Assembly (NCBI GenBank): GCA_016584305.1
Contig: JACEEZ010013982.1
Coordinates: forward strand, 195,001 to 259,000
DNA from: Chionoecetes opilio
Lineage: Eukaryota; Arthropoda; Malacostraca; Decapoda; Majidae
Direction: 5' to 3'
Length of the DNA stretch: 64,000 nucleotides
Shown here: positions 55,848 through 64,000 of the stretch, piece by piece
Layout: each line of letters begins with the position of its first letter
Position numbering within the stretch: the stretch's first letter is position 1
Notes under the pieces: generated by a model
Databases searched by the model: none
What the model was told of the DNA's origin: nothing
Seen by the model: only the letters and a program-made list of their open reading frames with translations
Position numbers and translations under genes: made by a program

Positions 55848-56146
55848 GCTCTGAAATGCAAAAGAAATTAATGTTAGTAAAATCTAAAATCTGGAATGGC
55901 TGAATGAAAACAATAACTTAACTCAGTGCATGTACCAACCAAATTGACGTCATTGCAGGATGACGTCACGACATTATGACTGCGCCTATAATATTTTTGA
56001 GAGCCCAGAATAATGGGGTTATTGTTTTTTAGACTTTTCCAAAGTCACTTGTTCACTGAAATGAACACTTATCAAAGTACGGAAGAGCTAACCGCCTTCC
56101 TAACTGGAATATTAGGTGTTTCTAGTGGCAGAGGCGGCCATCAAGC
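55848..56146. promoter_or_regulatory. Likely 5' region of the element gene
   Basis: A non-coding segment between the right TIR and the first ATG (55847, minus strand). It contains a short palindrome GACGTCAT...ATGACGTC (55946-55968), similar to paired CRE-like sites, but no clear TATA box. Promoter function is inferred only from position. Confidence 0.3.
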
Positions 56147-56299
56147 ATGACGCCATTTTGACCCATTTTCGGTAACCCAATTTTGGTAAACTTTTGTTGT
56201 ATCGTTATTTACACTTGAAACAAGAAAATAATGCAATAAAACAATTTCTTGCAATTTGTTTGGGGTGAGAGGGGTTCAGGTCATATTTTGACTGGACTA
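56147..56299 (-). repeat. Right TIR of the 5.3-kb element
   Basis: Inverse of 50989-51137. A second small string (GACGTCATTGCAGGATGACG, 55946-55965) nearby is a short local palindrome. Confidence 0.8.
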
Positions 56300-56570
56300 T
56301 CTATATGGGCATGTGGCACGCTACCCTGAAACCGATCCTTCCCATCGGGTTGTATCTGCAAGAGACAATACGGAGTGGAGGAGGCCAAGGGGGCGCCCAC
56401 AAGGCTCGTGGCTGGCGCAAGTTGATGTTTCCTGTCGAGAGTTGCTTGGTATGGGAAAGGAGCCTGCATGGGGACTCGCGCGTGGTGATCCCCGGGAGTG
56501 GCGTCGTAGGGTGAGCCAGGCGACGTGCCCCCCGGGGTATGCCCCCATTGATGGATTGATTATGTAGGGT
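56300..56570 (+). pseudogene. LINE reverse transcriptase, part 2 (C-terminus)
   Basis: Continues the frame interrupted at 50988: LYGHVARYPETDPSHRVVSA, then WRRPRGRPQGSWLAQVD, CRELLGMGKEPAWGLARGD, and the terminal QATCPPGYAPIDGL with a stop near 56565. The join across TCT (50986-50988 and 56300-56302) gives an unbroken RQLRLYGHV, showing that the 5.3-kb element was inserted into a pre-existing LINE. Confidence 0.85.
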
Positions 56571-56815
56571 TGAGATATACATAGTATAAATGTATGTATA
56601 TCATTACAAGTATATAGTTTACAACTTGCATGGAAAATCGCAGAAACGCAAGGATAAGCGTCATGATGAAGCAACGGTCCCGGAGCTAGTGAGAAATGAG
56701 TGAATGATGGCCTGCCCTGACCTAGAAAACACATGCCCGTAGGCGAACAGGTTCGGGTAATGACCATAATAATTAGTAAAGTACATAATTGCCAGATATA
56801 CTATAGGTCACCACT
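56571..56815. other. LINE 3' flank, unassigned
   Basis: Non-coding sequence after the LINE stop. It may include its 3' untranslated region (near ATCATTACAAGTATATAG), but no tail is definable. Confidence 0.3.
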
Positions 56816-56819
56816 ACAA

Positions 56820-56931
<112 letters not shown>

Positions 56932-57028
56932 AAATAATGTGCAACTAGTTAAAAAAGATTATATATTCTGGGATTTGTGCAGACGAGACTGAGAGGAGAG
57001 AAAAAAATTGAGAGAAAGATAGATATAC

Positions 57029-57037
<9 letters not shown>

Positions 57038-57115
<78 letters not shown>
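57038..57115. repeat. (GA)n microsatellite with short (TA) lead
   Basis: A short ATATAT run followed by a pure GA array. Confidence 0.95.
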
Positions 57116-57121
<6 letters not shown>

Positions 57122-57199
57122 TCATGAAAATGTGGAGAAACAAAGCATATTCCTTCATTATCGCATTCAACAAGGCCTTCATGAACAAATAGAAGATAA

Positions 57200-57320
57200 G
57201 CATGATGGAAGGAAGTTTGAAAGGAAGGAAATAAGGACGGAAGGATGGAAGGAAAAAAGGAAGGAAGGAAGGAACGAACGAGGGAAGGAGGGAAGTAAGG
57301 AAGGAATGGAGGTGCAATCA
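57200..57320. repeat. (GGAA)n-type degenerate tract
   Basis: GGAAGGAA words dominate. The surrounding 57120-58030 is purine-rich (A/G) throughout, and no gene is recognised there. Confidence 0.8.
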
Positions 57321-58030
57321 GAGAAAACGGGAACAAAAGATAATGCAGAGGAGGGATACAGAAAGGTATTTAATGGATAACAAGAAGTGAGAAGGAATGT
57401 TAATAGGATGGAAGGACGCCGAAAATGAACGGGAGTTAGTGTATTAGAAACAGGCAAGCAGGGAGTGTTCAATGGAAGAATGCAAGAAAAGAGACAAAAT
57501 GCAGTTAAGGAAGTAAACGAAGAAGTAGTAAACAAGAACAATGTAAAAGGCGAAAATAAGAAGAATATAAAATCAGTAGACATGAGATGAGAAAGGAATT
57601 GAGTAACAACAAGTAAAGCTGAAGTAAAGAGAAAGGAATGACATAGAAAATAGAAAGAATTACTTAAGAAAGCTCAGGAATAAAACGTAAGCTACAGAAA
57701 GTAGAAAAAAGTAACAAACATGATTGAAACCAACCGGAAACAAACAGTTAGGAAGAAAGGTAAGAGGAAAGCAAACGCAGGAAGTTGAAGGAAAATAAGA
57801 AACGGAAGCGTAGAAAAATGAGGGGAGGTAAGGATGAAAGAGGTACAGCAGGGAGTGAAATGGAGTTATGGGGAAAAAGGGCAGTTGGAAGCAGAGAGAA
57901 GGTAAAGACAGAGGAAGGCAGGTTGGCAGAGGCTTACCGAGGGCATTACCTCATTTCGCGGATGTTACAACTCAGGTCTGGTGGCCAAAGAACAGCTAAT
58001 ATTTCTCCTTCCCTTGGCGTTAGTTAAGCA

Positions 58031-58440
58031 TCTTAATCGTTTCTGTTTTTCGTATATATTTATAAAACCATATATTTTCTCTTGAATAATATGGAGGGTC
58101 AGAAGTTAATATAAATCACTCGTAATTTCTCACTCCATCTGCTTTATCAAACTGACTGCGCTGCGCTGTATACATTGCCTAAGATAGAACTAGTTTTGAT
58201 CCCAGAAACGCATTTTACGGACCATCGCATTAATTTACTTATGTTTGCTATTGCTGTGATAATGTAGATTAAAATAAAAAGAACAGAAAAGACGAAATAA
58301 AGGGGACAAAAGATGGAGAAACTGAGACATTAAGTAAACACGCTCAGTGCTAAACAAACACGTTGGGAAAACAAAGCCGTTCAAATGTTAACATTCTCTC
58401 AGGCCTGGGAACAACTCTCAACCTGGCCATCATTTCATAA
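58031..58440. other. Unassigned
   Basis: No coding or repeat structure identified. Confidence 0.3.
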
Positions 58441-58441
58441 T

Positions 58442-58508
<67 letters not shown>
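58442..58508. repeat. (CT)n microsatellite
   Basis: A pure CT array. Confidence 0.95.
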
Positions 58509-58510
<2 letters not shown>

Positions 58511-59162
58511 AATATTTATCTTAAACAGCAAACGTGGCTCTTATGAACGGTCATAGAACATTAACAAAAGGATAAGAAAACAAAGCTTGATATATTTTCA
58601 TGCTTCATAAACGTCCACCGAGGCACTAGCACGACAGAGCGGCAGTGACGAGGTCTATAGTCCCAGATGTAAGTGCCTAAACCCCTAGTGGCACTCCCGG
58701 AATAGCAGGAGCATAGAGGAGGGAAGGAAGAAGAAGGGTTACATCAAAACGAATATAGTATAGAGAAAGAAGAACATTTTTGGGGATCTCGCTCTGTGCT
58801 ACACACGCGGGATAGGCAATACGAGAAAGGTGCCAAAGCTGGAGCTGGTATCACTATTCTACGAGGGGTTTATTGCACGACAGAAGTGAGTAAGAGGGAG
58901 ACGAGGGGCGATGGGAGCTGAAGTGAGCAAGGAGAGGCGAACTAGAGAACGGGGCAAGACTGGGAGTGAAGGGAGGAAAAGAAATGCAATGCGAATGAAA
59001 AAGTAGAAGAACTAATGCTATGGCAACCGTAAAGAATGAGACTGTGGAGACATGAAGATAAGACGTGAAATGTGGCGAAAAAGATGAGGAAAATGGATTC
59101 CAGAGGAAGGAAGAAAATGAAACGGAAGGATAGGATGAGACAGAGAGGAGGCTGCTTTGAGA
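58509..59162. other. Unassigned, purine-rich toward the right
   Basis: Nothing recognised. Confidence 0.3.
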
Positions 59163-59171
59163 ATCTCTCTC

Positions 59172-59246
<75 letters not shown>
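59163..59246. repeat. (CT)n microsatellite
   Basis: A CT array with two CC interruptions at its left edge. Confidence 0.95.
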
Positions 59247-60895
<1,649 letters not shown>

Positions 60896-60924
60896 GTCCA
60901 TGCGGTCTTTATTGTAATAGATGT

Positions 60925-61040
60925 TGTTGTTGTTGTAGAGTGTCACCTGTGTTTACAGGTGACATGGGCCCTTCGCCTGATGGCGGCCCATAGGTGTAAG
61001 TCGAGGGACAATGCCCATAGGTGAAAGTCGAGGGACAATG
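60925..61040. repeat. Local duplicated and inverted words
   Basis: GTCACCTGTG..ACAGGTGAC forms a short hairpin at 60942-60963, and TAGGTG(T/A)AAGTCGAGGGACAATG is duplicated at 60991-61013 and 61018-61040. Confidence 0.75.
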
Positions 61041-61159
61041 GGAGGGGGCGCAGCACTTATGGGCTGCGCGGCGAGGAAGGAGGTGGGAAGAGGAACCGTG
61101 GGGGGGCATGCATGGCCCGCTGCCACGGGGGTTGGCGTGTTATCCCACCAGCAGCTCCT

Positions 61160-61555
61160 TGCGCGGCGACTGCTGGCTTCCTCTGATTGTAATAGAGGTA
61201 ATCTATGAACTTTCCTATGGAGTCATAGTACTTCCTCTTTGTTTGAGGAGCTAAAGACTCGCTGTCAACGTAATCCAAAGCCTTAGAAGCTACCTCCATA
61301 AATAACCCGGAGACAGAACTGTAGGAGTTTGGCCTGCAATTTTGTCATTATAGTACTGAGGCGTCTTACGTCGCAGAATATGGCCACCTGGTCATTGGCT
61401 GTCGTGAGGGATAGCCATTCCCCGACAGCATCGAGGAAAGTACTGATATCGTCCTTGGACGATACCAGTAGCGTTTTTTTTCCTAAACTATTTTCTTTAC
61501 TTTTTCATCGCTTTCGATGACAGTTGCCATCTTCATGAACTGGTGGTACTCTGGA
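61160..61555 (-). pseudogene. Possible gene fragment with a recombinase-like helical N-terminus
   Basis: Minus strand. From 61555: YHQFMKMATVIESDEKVKKI; then in a shifted frame LLVSSKDDISTFLDAVGEWL, NDQVAIFCDVRRLSTIMTKL; then MEVASKALDYVDSESLAPQT and KRKYYDSIGKFIDYLYYNQR (61299-61178). The last block, a helix pair with 'S...T...Y...I..F.D.L', is reminiscent of the N-terminal SAM-like domain of tyrosine recombinases (Crypton or DIRS elements), but the catalytic domain is not present. The frame breaks could also be exon boundaries of a host gene. I cannot decide between these. Confidence 0.3.
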
Positions 61556-61569
61556 GAAGAAAATAATAA

Positions 61570-61571
<2 letters not shown>

Positions 61572-61604
<33 letters not shown>
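61572..61604. repeat. (TA)n short microsatellite
   Basis: A pure TA tract of about 32 bp. Confidence 0.9.
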
Positions 61605-61606
<2 letters not shown>

Positions 61607-62085
61607 CTAATGCAATAAAAACTGAAGTACGAAACCGAATGAAGCTTCCCATTCTTGAATCCATTCGAAGAATACGGACGATGCTGTAAATGACTGGTAA
61701 TTGCTGCAAAGACTTGGAAATAACTGACAGAATGCTAGCACAAATGTACATCAACCAATGTGTATGCACGTACTAGCTGCAGATGAGACAGACGGTGGTT
61801 TTGATGCTCTTTTCGATTAATCAACCTCCACAGAACGAACTTAAACACCGTAAACTGCACTACTTCTCAAGTATAAGTGCAGTTATAGTGCAGTTTAATT
61901 CATTCCACTTATAGGTACTGGTATATCATATATGAAAACATATATAAGTTATATTGTTAGTTTGGTTATTAAAAAATTTATCTGGTAATAAAAATAGAGG
62001 AATTTGGTAATAAGCCCATGAGCACATCTGGCAACCCTGCTTACTAAGTTACCACCAGTCCAGGCAGTCACAGCCTCACAAAATT

Positions 62086-62233
62086 AATGCTGCCAGATGC
62101 AGGGAAATTTCCCTGTTTAAAGGGAAATTCAGGTCACTACAGGGAAACAGGGAAGAAAATTGAAAATATACTAAAATATAGGGAAATTCGAAAGATACGG
62201 ATAATATATACACTTTTTGTGTATATATCTAAA

Positions 62234-62323
<90 letters not shown>

Positions 62324-63139
62324 CTGTAAGTCCCGAAATAGCCGTATCGTTTTCGTCCAGTTTTCGCACAGTGTCGGTACAGTACGTGTTCAGAGGTCCT
62401 ATCTCAGAATCCCGTGAGTTCATTCTCAGTTCCAGGTAAAGTTTCCGTACTAATTGACGTTTGGAAGTCTCTGAAGGATTTCTGTTACTGTGTTATTGTT
62501 GTGACCTGTAGTCATGTCTACGTCTCCAGCCAGAGGTGCATGCCCAGGAATATTTTTCGGGGAGGGGGGGTAGAAATTTGTATTCGCTACCCAGTACACA
62601 GTAAACCCGCCAGATTTCTCGCTAGTCGCTGGATGGAAAAACATTTCCGCCATCGGCTGATGGCCAGGCCTGATTTCTTATTTCTGCTGCTGAAACAATA
62701 GTTTTGGTGGTGTTAGATGTTTGTTCAAGACATTTCGTGAAGCATATGCGCGACCAAATCAAGGTATAGGTGTACACGGTCAGGTGACGCGGTCACATCG
62801 CTAGGTAGAACCTGTAATAACTTTTTTTAACTGACTTAGTGTATTCTGATTTCTTACAAGGAAGGAAATTTCGGAGAGCCCCCTGGGTGCGCCACTGCCT
62901 CCATACAAGCGCAAACGCCAGGCGTACACTCAAAGATAGGCTACACTGAGAAATGGGAAAGTGACCCCAAATTTTTAAGTTGGCTGATATGAAGGGGTAA
63001 AGGCCCTCCGTATTTCCATTGCAAATTGTGCAATTCTGACGGAAAAGTTGATATAAAAGTGACAGGGAAATACAGGGCTAAACAGCGAAATGTTTGAGGT
63101 GAATATAGGGAAATTTTGGCAGCTCGATCTGGCAGCACT
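62086..63139. mobile_element. TIR element, ~1.05 kb, class unknown
   Basis: The ends are AATGCTGCCAGATGCAGGGA at the left and the inverse AGTGCTGCCAGATCGAGCTG at the right, with AGGGAAATTT-like subterminal words on both sides (62099-62190 and 63062-63115). A (GA)n array lies inside. I could not identify a target duplication or coding region. Confidence 0.5.
62239..62319. repeat. (GA)n microsatellite
   Basis: A pure GA array inside the TIR element. Confidence 0.95.
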
Positions 63140-63530
63140 GGGTCACCGCCCTCACTGCCTCACAGGCCGGCAGCCGTCATGAAGGAGGTTCTCACGCTCT
63201 CGCTCATACCTCAACGCACTGTGTAACAACTCGCCCTTCGGGTCGCTGAGGCTGAGTTGCTCTACACTGCTGCCCCACCACTACAGCCTAGGCTTCGCCA
63301 CTTTCACTTTCAACGTTTCTCTGGACCTGACAGCCACAGTGAGCGGGATTTAGTCCCAGTGCTCCGTGTTAACAGCTAAGTTTAAGCTGATTTAGCTGAA
63401 CTGTAAAACTGTGTCGTGATTCCTGTGAACCGAGGCACTCCCCACAGGGATATATAGTGGTTGCCCAGGTCCTTGTTTGTTTACTGCGTTGCTCAACGTT
63501 GTTGCAGATTCATTCTGTCGCCCTTAAGCT
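63140..63530. other. Unassigned
   Basis: No feature recognised. Confidence 0.3.
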
Positions 63531-63537
63531 CCCTTCA

Positions 63538-63805
63538 CACATTCCATAATCGAACCACGATAGCGCCACCAATTTGATTATTGACGCTATCGTGAAATTT
63601 GACCACGATAAACGCAGACCACGATAGCCTCACAACAATGTCACGCTGCCTGTACGTATGTATCATGACGGTCGTAAGATGGTCACGATGGAGTCATGAT
63701 AGCTGTAAGACTACGTCACGAATGGAAAATCAACAGTCATTTTGTCGTCACGATAGAGCTACGATAACCACGACAGTGCCATGACGGTGCCATGAACGTA
63801 TAGCG
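63538..63805. repeat. Cluster of CACGATA / TATCGTG words
   Basis: About a dozen degenerate CACGATAG and inverse copies, including AATCG-ACCACGATAGCG and CGCTATCGTG as a local palindrome near 63558-63595. It resembles the subterminal repeat region of a TIR transposon continuing beyond view. Confidence 0.6.
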
Positions 63806-63829
63806 TCAAGAGCTAGCAACATGCCTCAT

Positions 63830-63960
63830 ACGTGGGTGGGTGTTGCCATGGTGATGGAGAAGGAAGGGGGACTAGAGATAAAGGTGGGAGAAACAGGGGT
63901 GGGGGTTGGTGATGGAGAAGGGGGGGAAACGGGGGAGGGGGGTTGTAATAATGAAGGTGA
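63830..63960. repeat. G-rich minisatellite, degenerate
   Basis: Units near GGTGATGGAGAAGGGGGG, related to the tract at 40935-41225. It runs to within 40 bp of the window end. Confidence 0.65.
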
Positions 63961-64000
63961 GAGACCCTCACGGTAGCTCCATTTGTGTTCTGCGGCGCTC

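Larger units (their letters stand above)
50989..56299 (-). mobile_element. 5.3-kb TIR element with 3-bp TSD, carrying a zinc-finger / PIN-FEN-like / Cys-rich gene
   Basis: The ends start TAGTCTAGTCAAAGTAG (left) and, inverse at the right, TAGTCCAGTCAAAATATG. Further inward both arms share ATTGCAAGAAATTGTTTTAT and TACCAAAATTGGGTTACCG followed by AAATGGGTCAAAATGGCGTC. The TIR spans about 150 bp (50989-51137 and 56147-56299). The direct repeat TCT flanks it, and excision restores the LINE frame. The main gene runs on the minus strand in three pieces (55847-55320, 55271-53990, 52000-51228), and a second transposon (52008-53989) interrupts it. A 3-bp duplication is shared by Harbinger and CMC elements, but no DDE transposase of those types is seen, so the class is open. 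Confidence 0.8.

Noticed and set aside
56321..56767. 148-codon minus-strand frame
   Set aside because: It is antisense to the LINE C-terminus that reads clearly on the plus strand.

Overview
This window looks like non-genic chromosomal DNA from an arthropod, most likely a decapod crustacean. The evidence is the density of long (CT)n/(GA)n and (TA)n microsatellites, abundant 5'-truncated CR1/Jockey-like LINEs, hAT, Harbinger-like and TA-target MITEs, and the absence of any intact multi-exon host gene, operon, prokaryotic signal, rRNA or CRISPR. The taxon is inferred from repeat style; no species marker is present. Almost every recognisable protein segment belongs to a mobile element, and most are broken.

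Layout. 0-1.4 kb: unassigned sequence. 1.5-5.5 kb: a LINE reverse-transcriptase remnant whose reading frame is cut by six copies of a ~414-bp hairpin-ended repeat; all insertions fall at A^T dinucleotides, and removing them restores the frame exactly. 6.0-7.5 kb: a GIY-YIG-like fragment and a TA-flanked MITE. 7.55-9.7 kb: two successive decayed copies of one LINE 3' half. 9.75-11.0 kb: CT and TAG arrays. 11.15-17.05 kb: a ~5.9-kb element with ~185-bp terminal inverted repeats (TIRs), carrying a decayed gene with a PIN/FEN-like nuclease region and a Cys-rich C-terminus. 17.05-19.4 kb: mostly unassigned and AT-rich. 19.4-27.2 kb: a ~0.5-0.6-kb tandem satellite split by a ~4.2-kb LINE, with many homopolymer-type frame breaks. 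28.1-31.6 kb: TAG and GT arrays and a LINE RT on the minus strand, flanked by duplicated sequence. 31.6-33.4 kb: SINE-like tandem units and a (TA)n tract. 33.96-35.64 kb: a hAT-type element (8-bp TSD) containing a Harbinger-like element (TAA TSD). 36.3-39.5 kb: TA-flanked MITEs with a nested hAT MITE. 39.5-48 kb: several copies of a MADF-domain transposon, one containing a 1.77-kb inverted pair of TIR elements. 48.2-49.6 kb: another large MITE copy with nested SINE and LINE tails. 49.9-56.6 kb: a LINE interrupted by a 5.3-kb TIR element (TCT TSD) carrying a second, better preserved gene of the nuclease/Cys-rich family, itself interrupted by a transposase-like ORF in its own TIR element (CTCCCAT duplication). 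56.6-64 kb: GA/CT arrays, a possible gene fragment, a TIR element and minisatellites.

The two points of most interest are (1) the two unrelated-looking TIR elements (11.15-17.05 kb and 50.99-56.30 kb) that carry the same family of zinc-finger / PIN-FEN-like / CXC-like protein as their main long gene, and (2) the hairpin-ended ~414-bp element that behaves like a non-autonomous rolling-circle transposon, including a head-to-tail dimer.
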